Below, piece after piece: positions 15,637 through 24,161 of a DNA stretch of 64,000 bases (position 1 is its first letter; each line of letters begins with the position of its first letter). Under the pieces are notes generated by a model. That model worked only from the letters and a program-made list of their open reading frames with translations, did no database searches and was not told where the DNA came from. This DNA comes from Chloroflexota bacterium (lineage in GTDB: Bacteria; Chloroflexota; Anaerolineae; CG2-30-64-16), in contig JAPLHB010000222.1 in NCBI GenBank assembly GCA_026389845.1, positions 1-64,000 on the forward strand, read 5' to 3'. The translations under genes and the position numbers were made by a program.

Positions 15637-15843
15637 ATCCACCGTCTGCCGGACGAACGCAAGGAGCGCCATGCCGAGCTTGACGTATTCGGGGGCGCCG
15701 GCCTGGAGGCGCAGTAGCCGGCCAGTTTGACCGGAGGCAGGAAGCTTGCCCTCTTGGGCTTTGGTGTAGGCCCAGGCGGTCGTCGCGCCGAGCACTGCGC
15801 CGGCCAGGGCGCCGATAATGATGAAACGATTGCGGGCAGACAC
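15619..15843 (-). CDS. Small membrane protein, YtxH-like
   Basis: 74 residues from GTG 15843 with GAGGTG upstream. One transmembrane segment near the N-terminus (FIIIGALAGAVLGATTAW) is followed by a short cytoplasmic tail (YTKAQEGKLP) and amphipathic helix. This arrangement resembles YtxH-type small stress proteins, but similarity is weak. It follows the neighbouring small gene by 2 nt, using the same style of RBS, and its end overlaps the convergent nitrilase-like gene by 18 nt. Confidence 0.6.
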   Translation of the reverse strand: MSARNRFIIIGALAGAVLGATTAWAYTKAQEGKLPASGQTGRLLRLQAGAPEYVKLGMALLAFVRQTVDLFKPV

Positions 15844-15845
15844 AG

Positions 15846-16139
15846 TTACACCTCACTCTTGATGTGCGGGGATAGGAACGAAAACCAACGATTGAACTGC
15901 GCGGACGCAGTATTGACAGCGATGATGGGCGCGGCGACGCGTCGGCTGATCAGGTCGGTCACCTGCGCGGCCTTGCGGAAATAGCCTTGCCCTTTGAACG
16001 CTAGCGCGCGGAGTTGCTTGAGCGCCCACGTCATGCCCCGCACGGCCAAGTAGAGCAGGGCCGCCGGTATCAGGCTGAGCACGAAAGCCTCCAGCGCCAG
16101 CAAGACGACAGCTAGATCGCGCCAGTTTTCCAGGGTCAC
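15846..16139 (-). CDS. Small membrane-associated hypothetical protein
   Basis: 97 residues from GTG 16139 (VTLENWRDLAVV), with GAGGTG 4 nt upstream. One long hydrophobic stretch (AVVLLALEAFVLSLIPAALL, residues about 9-28) is followed by a mixed-charge helical tail (FRKAAQVTDLISRRVAAPII). No family is recognised. It forms a two-gene unit with the YtxH-like gene. The gene start faces away from the glycoside-hydrolase-like gene across an 80-base gap. Confidence 0.6.
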   Translation of the reverse strand: MTLENWRDLAVVLLALEAFVLSLIPAALLYLAVRGMTWALKQLRALAFKGQGYFRKAAQVTDLISRRVAAPIIAVNTASAQFNRWFSFLSPHIKSEV

Positions 16140-16153
16140 GGTACACCTCGCGT

Positions 16154-16169
16154 GCGGCCGTTCGGCCGC
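16154..16169. promoter_or_regulatory. Perfect 7-bp palindrome in a divergent intergenic region
   Basis: GCGGCCG-TT-CGGCCGC sits between two divergent genes, close to a TAGAAT (-10-like) on the + strand. It could be an operator or a simple hairpin; no protein can be assigned. Confidence 0.35.
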
Positions 16170-16218
16170 GCTGATGGTAGAATGCGCCCATTGTAGCAAA
16201 GAACCGAAAGGGACGCAA

Positions 16219-17367
16219 ATGAAAGCGGCGTTGGCGACGAGAAATCCCGATCGGCAGGGGCGCAACAAGGCCAGCGGCAGAGCGTTGACCCTGTCTGTGC
16301 TGCTGCTGACGGCATTGCTGGTCGCACGCGGCGGCCGGCCCTGGGTCGAGTTTGGCCCGCCGCAGCGCGTCGTTTCGATCAACCCCAAGCTGGGCGTCCA
16401 CACGCGCCTCACCGACGAGGTCGAGCCGCGGAAGGTCCAGCGGACGCTGGCGATGGTTCGCGAGATGGGCGCTTCGTGGACGGTGGAGTATTTCCTGTGG
16501 GCCGCGGCCGAGCCGACCCGCGGCGTATTCGACTGGTCGCACGCCGATCTGGTGGTGGATCACGCGGTCAATCAGGGGATCACGGTGATCGCCCGGCTGG
16601 GCTACGCGCCGGAATGGGCGAGGCCGCCGAAGACCTCGCCCCTCTACCTGGATGAGACCGGCTACGATGCGTTCGCGGTCTTCGCTGCGGCCTTCGCCGA
16701 GCACTTTCGTGGCCGCGTGGACTACGTCATCGTCTGGAATGAGCCGAATCTGAGCCAGGAGTGGGGCTACCGACCCGTGGATCCGGCCGGCTACACGGAG
16801 CTGCTCCGTCGGACGTATATCGCGGTCAAGGCGGTCAACCCGCAGGTGAATCTGCTGGCTGGCGCGCTGGCGCCGACGTTGGCCCCGCGGGGCAGCGAGT
16901 GGGGGCTGAACGACCTGGACTATCTGCAAGGGATGTATGACGCCGGCGCGGCGTCTTACTTCGACCTCCTGGCGGTGCACAGCTACGGCTGGACCTTCGC
17001 CCCGGATGAGCCGCCCGCGACCGACGCGGTCAACTTCCGGCGGGTCGAGTTGCTGCGCGAAGTGATGGTGCGCAACGACGATGACGCCAAGCACGTCATC
17101 ATCACCGAGGGCGGCTGGAACGATCACCCGCGCTGGACCAAGGCCGTCCGCCCGGCCCAACGCGCCAGCTACACTGTGGCCGCCTACCAGATGGCCCTGA
17201 CCGAATGGCCGTGGGTGGATGCTCTCTGTCTCTGGGCGTTCCGCTACCCGCGCCCGGCTGGCACCTACCAGGACTACTACACCTTCGTGGACGTTGACTT
17301 TCAGCCCAAGCCGATCTACTTCCTTGTGCAGCAATACGCCCGAGGCGAAACGGCGCCGGACCAATGA
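16219..17367 (+). CDS. Secreted/anchored glycoside hydrolase-like (clan GH-A TIM barrel) protein
   Basis: 382 residues from ATG 16219, chosen because AAAGGGA precedes it. An N-terminal hydrophobic segment (LTLSVLLLTALLVARGG) acts as a signal or anchor. The barrel shows LGVHTRLTD, FDWSHADLVVDHA, VIVWNEPNLSQEWGY, where WNEPN carries the acid/base Glu of clan GH-A, and HVIITEGGWNDH, which supplies the nucleophile Glu. This combination resembles GH39/GH5-type beta-glycosidases and 'cellulase family' proteins. The substrate is unknown. Its stop overlaps the next gene by 4 nt. Confidence 0.82.
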   Translation: MKAALATRNPDRQGRNKASGRALTLSVLLLTALLVARGGRPWVEFGPPQRVVSINPKLGVHTRLTDEVEPRKVQRTLAMVREMGASWTVEYFLWAAAEPTRGVFDWSHADLVVDHAVNQGITVIARLGYAPEWARPPKTSPLYLDETGYDAFAVFAAAFAEHFRGRVDYVIVWNEPNLSQEWGYRPVDPAGYTELLRRTYIAVKAVNPQVNLLAGALAPTLAPRGSEWGLNDLDYLQGMYDAGAASYFDLLAVHSYGWTFAPDEPPATDAVNFRRVELLREVMVRNDDDAKHVIITEGGWNDHPRWTKAVRPAQRASYTVAAYQMALTEWPWVDALCLWAFRYPRPAGTYQDYYTFVDVDFQPKPIYFLVQQYARGETAPDQ

Positions 17368-18227
17368 CGATGGACGAACGACGAAGGACGGACGACGAGA
17401 TTGTCACCGTGTCACCCCGCCACCTGGTCACGAAGCGTTGGGGCTGGCTTGCCGCGGCGCTGATCCTCGTCGTGTTGGCCTGGCTGCTCACCCGCGCCAT
17501 GTTGGGTGGTCGGGACGCGACCTGGACGCGCATTCGGGAGACGGGCGTCTGGCGCGTGGGGATGGATCCCAGTTTCCCGCCGTTCGAGGATCTCGACCCG
17601 GCTACGCAACGGCCGGTCGGGTTCGACGTGGACCTGGCGCAGGCCATCGCAACGCGTTGGGGCGTCCGGGCCGAGATTGTGGGCGTGGGGTTCGACCAAC
17701 TGCTCGACGCCGTGGCCGCGCATCGGGTGGACAGTGCGATCTCCGCCCACCCGGTCATCCCGCATCGGGCGAAGGACGTGGCCTTCTCCCCTCCCTACTT
17801 CGAGGCTGGCGTTCTGTTAGCCGTCCCAGCCGGCAGTCCGATCACCGGGCCGGGCGATCTGACCGGCAAGCGCGTGGCCGCCGAATGGGGCAGCGAGGGA
17901 GACGCCCAGGCGCGCCTCTTGCAGCGGCAGTCGAATAGCAGCCTGGCGCTAGTCCTGCGCCCCTCGGCCGACGCCGCGCTGGCGGCCGTTCTCGCCGGCG
18001 AAGCCGACGCGGCCGTCGTGGACGCGGTCAGCCTGGCGCTCTTCAACCGCGGGGGCGCCGGCCTGGTTGCCGTCGGTGAGCCGCTGCGCCGCGATCCGTA
18101 TGTCGTCGTGCTGCCGGTAGATGCCCCGCAGCTCAACGGCGCGATCAATGAGGCATTGATGGCGCTGAATGCCGATGGAACCCTGGCAGCGATCGAGGCG
18201 AAGTGGTTGAGTGTAACGAGTAATTAG
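17364..18227 (+). CDS. Membrane-anchored solute-binding protein family 3
   Basis: 287 residues. After a charged N-terminus comes one transmembrane segment (WGWLAAALILVVLAWLL, residues about 27-43), then the bilobal amino-acid-binding fold: GVWRVGMDPSFPPFEDLD, GFDVDLAQAIATRWGV, DLTGKRVAAEWGSEGDAQ, and DAAVVDAVSLALF. Such proteins bind amino acids or similar polar ligands outside the cell; no permease or ATPase is adjacent. The first 24 residues (MTMDERRRTDDEI...) are encoded by repeat words GGACGAACGACGAAGGACGG and GTCACCGTGTCACC, so the native start may have been rebuilt from repeats. Confidence 0.86.
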   Translation: MTMDERRRTDDEIVTVSPRHLVTKRWGWLAAALILVVLAWLLTRAMLGGRDATWTRIRETGVWRVGMDPSFPPFEDLDPATQRPVGFDVDLAQAIATRWGVRAEIVGVGFDQLLDAVAAHRVDSAISAHPVIPHRAKDVAFSPPYFEAGVLLAVPAGSPITGPGDLTGKRVAAEWGSEGDAQARLLQRQSNSSLALVLRPSADAALAAVLAGEADAAVVDAVSLALFNRGGAGLVAVGEPLRRDPYVVVLPVDAPQLNGAINEALMALNADGTLAAIEAKWLSVTSN

Positions 18228-18243
18228 TTCGACAATGTCACAT

Positions 18244-18393
18244 TTACGAGTCCAGCCGACTGCGCGGCCGGGACTTGCGTGAGCGAGTTCGGTTATCCAG
18301 ATGGCAGACGATGAGCGCGATGGCCCGTTCGACCGAAAGCTGTGGTAACGGCATGACTGTGCGCAGGAGTGCGCGCAGGTTGGCCACTATACG
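18244..18393 (-). pseudogene. Possible transposase C-terminal remnant
   Basis: On the minus strand a 49-codon frame reads LRALLRTVMPLPQLSVERA, then IALIVCHLDNRTRSRKSR before a TAA stop. The NRTRSRKSR ending resembles the C-termini of several DDE transposases. An in-frame stop lies directly upstream, so only the tail survives. It lies between the solute-binding gene and the promoter of the caspase operon. Confidence 0.4.
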
Positions 18394-18406
18394 TCAATTT
18401 TCGTGC

Positions 18407-18434
18407 TTGACACATGCAAAACTTGTGCTATACT
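18407..18434 (+). promoter_or_regulatory. Strong promoter of the caspase/CHAT operon
   Basis: Consensus -35 TTGACA (18407-18412), 16-base spacer, -10 TATACT (18429-18434). Expected start of transcription near 18441 leaves an approximately 180-base leader before the caspase start codon. No other gene intervenes. Confidence 0.75.
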
Positions 18435-18618
18435 GGAAATCTATCGCCACACTCTCTTCACCGCTTGATTTCTTAAACCTGCCAGTGATCAGCGATCGAC
18501 GTTTGGTCGCCGCCCGTTGGCAGGCAGCCAATGGATCTTGCCGATCCGTTACTGTGCCATAGATCACCGATCGCCAGTCTCTACCCAACTACTTCTCTCA
18601 ACAAACAGGAGGATCCCC

Positions 18619-19434
18619 GTGAACAAAAAAGCGCTGTGTGTAGGAATCAACGACTATCCGTACGACGGCAACGACTTGAAGGGATGCGTCAATGACGCCA
18701 ATGACTGGGCTCAGGTGCTGATCACGCGGTATGACTTTCCGAGCAGCGACGTACGACTGCTCACCGATGCCCAGGCCACCAAAGCCTCCATCATCTCCGC
18801 TCTCAAGGGTCTGCTGGCAGGCGCACAAGCCGGCGATGTGCTCGTGTTTACCAACTCGTCGCACGGCACCTACGTAACGGAAAAAGGCGGCGATGAGCCG
18901 AACTACGACGAAGCCATCTGCCCATACGATATTGACGCCAGCCTGATCGTGGACGACGAGCTGCGCGAGCTGTTTACAGGCCTGCCTAAAGGCGTGCGGC
19001 TGACCGTGATCTCCGATTCCTGCTTCTCTGGAACCGTCACGCGTGCGCGCGTCGGTGAGATTCTCCCGGGCCTGCAGACACCCGACGATCGCCGGGTGCG
19101 CTTCCTCAATCCGGCCTTGCGCGGTGGCAAGGTCCTGAACAACCCGTGGAAGGCGAAGCCGCGCGGGCCGATCCTGTACCCGCAGTCGGCCATGAAAGAG
19201 GTTCTCCTCAGCGGCTGCACGGACAGCGAGTACTCATACGACGCACGCATCGGCGGCAAGTACCACGGCGCGATGACCTGTTTTGCGCTGCAGGCGATCA
19301 AGGCGGCCAACTATAAGCTGACCTACACCCAACTGAGCAAGGGTCTGAACGGTCTGATTAAGGCTGCCGGCTATCCGCAACATCCACAGTTGGAAGGGGC
19401 GGCCCACAACAAGGGCCGGCAGATCTTCACGTGA
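18619..19434 (+). CDS. Caspase family (peptidase C14, metacaspase-like) protease
   Basis: 271 residues from GTG 18619, preceded by an excellent AGGAGGA. It is a stand-alone p20/p10 caspase fold: ALCVGINDYPYDGNDLKGC at the N-terminus, His82 in FTNSSHGTYV, the substrate-pocket segment EAICPYD, and Cys135 in ISDSCFSGT. Both catalytic residues are present, so activity is expected, with cleavage after basic or acidic residues depending on the pocket; the acidic DEAICPYD pattern resembles metacaspases that prefer Arg/Lys. No prodomain or transmembrane segment is present, so activation probably depends on partners. It is the first gene of the operon and overlaps the CHAT gene by 4 nt. Confidence 0.93.
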   Translation: MNKKALCVGINDYPYDGNDLKGCVNDANDWAQVLITRYDFPSSDVRLLTDAQATKASIISALKGLLAGAQAGDVLVFTNSSHGTYVTEKGGDEPNYDEAICPYDIDASLIVDDELRELFTGLPKGVRLTVISDSCFSGTVTRARVGEILPGLQTPDDRRVRFLNPALRGGKVLNNPWKAKPRGPILYPQSAMKEVLLSGCTDSEYSYDARIGGKYHGAMTCFALQAIKAANYKLTYTQLSKGLNGLIKAAGYPQHPQLEGAAHNKGRQIFT

Positions 19435-20582
19435 TCTCGGGCCGCTATCGCCAGGGGCGGGAAGCCTTGCCGCGCGTGATTCATATCTCGATCGCGCGCT
19501 ATCATCGGCGCCTGCCCCGTTCCAACGATCCCCTGGAGTTCCTGGTCTCCATCCATGAGGAGGGTACGGCCATCACCTGGCAGCGCAACGCGTACGTCAA
19601 CGCCGCCACAGAACGGGAATTCCTCGATACGACCCAGGAGTTGTATCTGTGGAGCCAGAACCTGGCGCTGACGCCGGAGAAAGCGCGCGACCGGGTGAAG
19701 CGCCTGGGCAATCAGTTGTATGAGACCTTTGTCGGCGCCGCGGGGAAAAGCTATCTGCAGACCGTGGCGCCGACCGCCGTGCTCCTGGATGTGGACGAGA
19801 CCATCTTAAACCTGCCGTGGGAGCTGCTTGCCCACGCCGGCGAAGCCCTCTCTCTGAATTACCCGTTTGGCCGCCTGGTGACGACGCGCATCGTGCCGCG
19901 CCCGGGACGTGACCCGGTCAAGGAGGACAACACGGTGCGCATCCTGACCGTGGCCAATCCGACCCTCGATCTGGCCAATAGCGAAGGTGAAGTCCGCGCG
20001 CTCCGCGAATTGGAGGGCCATCACGGCGAGTTTGACGTCGAGGTGAGCGTGATCGAGCGCGAACAGGCCACGCGTGCGCGGTTCGGCGAGATGCTCTCGA
20101 TCGGCAACTACGACATCATCCACTTTGCCGGTCACGGCAGCCTTGACCCGGCCAAACCGGAGCGCAGCGCACTGTATTTCGCCGACGGCGTGCTAACCGC
20201 CGACGACGTGCTTGCACTTTCCTGGCCAGCGCCCCCCTATTTTGTGTTCAACAGCGCCTGCGAGTCCGGCCGCGCGGTCGGCGGACGCCGGCTGTTGTCG
20301 CGGCGCAACCAGACCAACGGGCTGGCTGCGGCTTTCCTGGCGGCCGGGGTGGCAGCCTACGCAGGCTATTTCTGGCCGGTCACCGAAGTCGGCGCCGGAA
20401 CGATCGCCACCACCTTCTATCGCAAGATGTTCGAGCGCGAGAATGTGGGCCTGGCCTTTCTCGACGCGCGCAATGAGGCAGTGAACTCCCTCTACGCCAT
20501 GGGCGATCTCACCGGCTACAGCGCTGTCCTGTTTGGCGACGCGGCGTCCGCCCATCGGCGCGACCTGGCCATGGCGGTATGA
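19431..20582 (+). CDS. CHAT-domain (caspase-like) protease
   Basis: 383 residues from GTG 19431, translationally coupled to the caspase gene. The N-terminal 110 residues form an uncharacterised domain (LEFLVSIHEEGTAITWQR, REFLDTTQELYLWSQ). The CHAT protease follows: VDETILNLPWELL, then His235 in IIHFAGHGSLD and Cys277 in VFNSACESG, the complete dyad. The end (GYFWPVTEVGAGTIATTFY...FERENVGLAFLDAR) is the usual CHAT C-terminal subdomain. CHAT proteases function in bacterial immune complexes (for example TPR-CHAT in Craspase) and in eukaryotic separase-like roles. Partner substrates are unknown here. Confidence 0.92.
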   Translation: MISGRYRQGREALPRVIHISIARYHRRLPRSNDPLEFLVSIHEEGTAITWQRNAYVNAATEREFLDTTQELYLWSQNLALTPEKARDRVKRLGNQLYETFVGAAGKSYLQTVAPTAVLLDVDETILNLPWELLAHAGEALSLNYPFGRLVTTRIVPRPGRDPVKEDNTVRILTVANPTLDLANSEGEVRALRELEGHHGEFDVEVSVIEREQATRARFGEMLSIGNYDIIHFAGHGSLDPAKPERSALYFADGVLTADDVLALSWPAPPYFVFNSACESGRAVGGRRLLSRRNQTNGLAAAFLAAGVAAYAGYFWPVTEVGAGTIATTFYRKMFERENVGLAFLDARNEAVNSLYAMGDLTGYSAVLFGDAASAHRRDLAMAV

Positions 20583-20692
20583 TCTTCGTTTGATGATTCC
20601 GGAGTGGGAGTAATTTGTCAAGAGCACGCGTTTGAGACGTCTAGCGCCAATTGGAGAGGGGCCTGTGTGGCAGGCCGAAAGGGAAGTCGGCA

Positions 20693-23600
20693 GTGAATAC
20701 CGAGGCGTCGCCTTTGTTGTGGCTGCTAGACCAATTTCTCCGGTCGCCGTCATGGGAGGAGTCGCTGCGGTTGGTGAAAGAACATGCAGAACTGCTCGGC
20801 GACGAAGCCGATGCCCTGCTGAACGAGTTGATCGATCATTGGCAACAGGAGCAGGATGCAGAGGTCGTTACGCTGTTGACTGATCGCAGCGCCCTGCTGC
20901 GCCACTGCCGCGAAATCGGGGTAGACGCAGCTTTTGCCGAACTGAGGGAGCCTGTTGTCTCACCGCTACAAGAAGCGCTCGTTGCGTTCATCAATGCTGA
21001 TACCTGGCCTGAGTCGCAACAATTCGTCGCGGAACATCCCGAACTGCTGAGCGATGAGGCAGATGTCCTTATGGGCCAACTGACGGAGATGCAGGAAAAC
21101 GATGACGCACGCACGATGTTGGAGATGCACCGCCATCTGCTGCGTCGCTGTCGGGAGATCGGCATCGACGCTGCATTTGTCGCACTCGTGGAACCAGCCC
21201 GACCAAGCGATATGCCGCGGCGCATCGAGCTATGCCAGCGGGCGCTCCGCCAGACGGCACGAGACGAACAACCAGAGCTCTGGGCTACTTTGCAGGACGC
21301 ACTAGGCAAAAGCCTAGCTCAAAGCCCGTTGGGTATCCGAGCGGAGAACCTGGAACAGGCAATTGGGCACTATCAGCAGGCGTTGGAAGTCAGAACTCGC
21401 CAGATTTTCCCCGAGCAGTGGGCGGCCACCCAGAACAACCTCGCAATCGCTTACCTGGATCGCATCCGAGGGGAACGAGCGGAGAACCTCGAGGAGGCTA
21501 TTAAGCACTGCCAACAGGCGTTGGAAGTCAGAACTCGCCAGGCTCTCCCGGAGCAGTGGGCAGTCACCCAAAACAACCTCGCAATCGCTTACCTGGATCG
21601 CATCCGAGGGGAGCGAGCAGACAACCTCGACCAGGCTATTAGGTCCTGCCAACAGGCACTGGAAGCCTACACCAACCAGGCATTGACTGAAGGCCGGGCT
21701 ATGATCCAAAACAATCTGGCCACTGCCTACCTGTATCGCATTCACGGCGAGCGTGCAGAAAACCTGGAGCAGGCTATCAGTATTTACCAACAATCGTTGG
21801 AATTCTACACTCGGCAAACATTCCCTGAGCGATGGGCGGCCATCCATGACAACTTGGGTATTGCCTACCAGAGGCGCATCCGCGGGGAACCGGCGGAGAA
21901 CCTCGAGCAAGCCCTCGCACACTGCCAGCAGGTGCGAAAAGTCTTTACCCGCGAGGCGTTCCCTGAGCAGTGGGCAGACACCCAAAATAATCTGGCTACT
22001 ATTTATTTGAATCGCATGAATGGGGAGCGACATGAGAACCTGGAGCAGGCCATCAGGTGCTGCAAGCAGGCGCTAGAAGTATACACCCTCCAGGCTTTCC
22101 CCGAGCGATACGCCATGACCCAGAACAACCTGGCCACGGGATACAGTAAGCGCACCCAAGGGGAGCGAGCGGAGAATCTGGAGCAGGCTATCGCGCACTA
22201 CCAGCAAGCGCTCGAAGTCTATACTCGTCAGGCCTTTCCCAAGGACTGGGCTATGACTCAGAATGGCTTAGCTGTCGTCTATGCTCAGCGCATTCGAGGA
22301 AAGCAAGCGGAGAATCTGGAGCATGCCATCAGTCACTTGGAGCAGGCGCTGGAAGTCTATACCTGTCATACTTTCCCCATCGAGCATCGACAAACTCAGT
22401 GTAACCTCGGCAGTCTGTGTTTGGAGCAGCAGCGTTGGGGCATGGCAGCCCAAGCCTTCCGAGGTGCACTGGATGCTGGTGACCTGCTGTACACCGGGGC
22501 CGCCACACCTGAGGCGCGCCAGACCGAACTCAGAGAAGTGAAAGGTTTGCCGGCAGGCCTGGCCTATGCCTTGGCGCAACAGGCCGGACAAGAGCAGGCG
22601 TTGATGCAGGAGGCAGTCGTGGTGCTGGAGCGTAACCGGGCGCGTTGGCTCGCCGAAGGACTGGCCCTGAACGCCGAAAAGCCGGCTGCTGTGCCTGAAC
22701 CACTCTGGCGGCAGTTCACACAGGCGGCTGAACAGGTTCGGCAGCTTCAGGCTGTGTCTCAGCAACCTGATAATACACCCGGCAAGCCTGACTATCTCAC
22801 CTTGTCTCCTCTCCTGACCACTGCGCGCCATAAACTGGCGGCCAGCGTTGAACAGGTGCGCCAGCGCGACCCGAGTTTCATGCCTGAACCGCAGTTTGCG
22901 CAGATTCAGGCTGCGCTTGCCCCATCGGACACACAATCGGCCGGAGTCTATCTCCTCACTACGCCGCTAGGAGGGCTGGCCTTCGTCATTCGTTCGGACC
23001 GCGTAGAAGTTCTCCATCTCAGGGAACTGACTGACGAAGCACTTGACGCGATGCTACATGACTGGTTCGATGCATACTCCGTCTGGCAGGACAGCCTCAA
23101 AACAAACGATAAGCAGGCACGGCAATCAGCCAGCGACAACTGGTCTGGGACAATCGAGCAGGTGACCCACCGTCTATGGGACCTGGCAGCGAAGCCTATC
23201 ACCGATGCGCTTCAAGAGCTTCGCCGGGCAGTGGCTGCCGGTGAACGACCAGCCGCGCTCACCTTCATTCCCACTGGCCTGCTGGCTCTATTGCCCCTTC
23301 ACGCCGCCTGGACCGAAGACCCAGAAACTCCTACCGGACGCCGCTTCTTCTTGGACGACTTTGCCGTCAGGTATGCACCCTCTGCCACTGCCCTTCGCCA
23401 TGCGTTGAAGGCGGCAGCGACCGAGCTGGGCCAGCATCTGCTCGCCATCGACGAACCCAAGCCCATCACCCGCGGCAGCTCGCTGCCCAACTCGGCGCGC
23501 GAGGTCAATGCCATTTCCGACCTTTTCACCGATCCCAATATCCTGCGGCACCGCGATGCTACGCGCGAACAAGTGCTGCCTGCGCTCCCGCCGGCCGATA

Positions 23601-24139
23601 TCGTCCACTTTTCTTGCCATGGAGCCAATAACTGGACCAGTCCGCTGGAAACTGGTCTGTTGATGGCCCACGACCAGATGCTCACCGTCCGCAGTCTGCT
23701 GGAGTTGAAGGATGCCGCCGGCCGGCTGATTTCGCTTTCTGCCTGCGAGACGGGCATCGTCGGCACCGACCTGCCCGATGAAGTGATAGACTTGCCCAGC
23801 GCTCTGCTCCAGGTGGGTTTTGGCGGGGTGGTGGCCTCGCTCTGGTCTGTGCCTGACATCAGCACCGCCATGCTCATGGTGCGTTTCTACCAGTTTTGGC
23901 GTACAGAAGGTTTTGAGCCGGTCATTGCCCTGCGCGCTGCGCAGCGTTGGGTCCGCGACACGACAAACAAGCAGAAGGCTGACTACTTCGGCCAGTTCGT
24001 GCCCGGCTTGGCTAGCCGCATGGCCGAGCCAGTCGCACTCGAGTTCTTCAGTGCTGCCATGGAGTCTCGAGAAGGACTCAACGCCCGCACCTTCAAGGAT
24101 CCTTTCTGGTGGGCTGCCTTCTACATCACCGGTGTTTGA
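20693..24139 (+). CDS. TPR-repeat CHAT protease with duplicated N-terminal domain
   Basis: 1148 residues from GTG 20693 (AAAGGGAAG upstream). Architecture: two tandem copies of an approximately 72-residue helical module (each ending in RHCREIGVDAAF/RRCREIGIDAAF), then about eight copies of a 49-50-residue TPR-like repeat with the pattern AENLEQAI..YQQALEVYT..AFPEQWA.TQNNLA.AYL.RI.GE (residues about 215-600), a linker with more helices, and a C-terminal CHAT protease. The dyad is His976 in IVHFSCHG and Cys1018 in LSACETG. This is the TPR-CHAT layout known from several prokaryotic conflict systems, in which the TPR part senses or docks a partner. Located 110 nt after the first CHAT gene. Confidence 0.93.
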   Translation: MNTEASPLLWLLDQFLRSPSWEESLRLVKEHAELLGDEADALLNELIDHWQQEQDAEVVTLLTDRSALLRHCREIGVDAAFAELREPVVSPLQEALVAFINADTWPESQQFVAEHPELLSDEADVLMGQLTEMQENDDARTMLEMHRHLLRRCREIGIDAAFVALVEPARPSDMPRRIELCQRALRQTARDEQPELWATLQDALGKSLAQSPLGIRAENLEQAIGHYQQALEVRTRQIFPEQWAATQNNLAIAYLDRIRGERAENLEEAIKHCQQALEVRTRQALPEQWAVTQNNLAIAYLDRIRGERADNLDQAIRSCQQALEAYTNQALTEGRAMIQNNLATAYLYRIHGERAENLEQAISIYQQSLEFYTRQTFPERWAAIHDNLGIAYQRRIRGEPAENLEQALAHCQQVRKVFTREAFPEQWADTQNNLATIYLNRMNGERHENLEQAIRCCKQALEVYTLQAFPERYAMTQNNLATGYSKRTQGERAENLEQAIAHYQQALEVYTRQAFPKDWAMTQNGLAVVYAQRIRGKQAENLEHAISHLEQALEVYTCHTFPIEHRQTQCNLGSLCLEQQRWGMAAQAFRGALDAGDLLYTGAATPEARQTELREVKGLPAGLAYALAQQAGQEQALMQEAVVVLERNRARWLAEGLALNAEKPAAVPEPLWRQFTQAAEQVRQLQAVSQQPDNTPGKPDYLTLSPLLTTARHKLAASVEQVRQRDPSFMPEPQFAQIQAALAPSDTQSAGVYLLTTPLGGLAFVIRSDRVEVLHLRELTDEALDAMLHDWFDAYSVWQDSLKTNDKQARQSASDNWSGTIEQVTHRLWDLAAKPITDALQELRRAVAAGERPAALTFIPTGLLALLPLHAAWTEDPETPTGRRFFLDDFAVRYAPSATALRHALKAAATELGQHLLAIDEPKPITRGSSLPNSAREVNAISDLFTDPNILRHRDATREQVLPALPPADIVHFSCHGANNWTSPLETGLLMAHDQMLTVRSLLELKDAAGRLISLSACETGIVGTDLPDEVIDLPSALLQVGFGGVVASLWSVPDISTAMLMVRFYQFWRTEGFEPVIALRAAQRWVRDTTNKQKADYFGQFVPGLASRMAEPVALEFFSAAMESREGLNARTFKDPFWWAAFYITGV

Positions 24140-24161
24140 CCTATCGAAACTGAGATGAACC

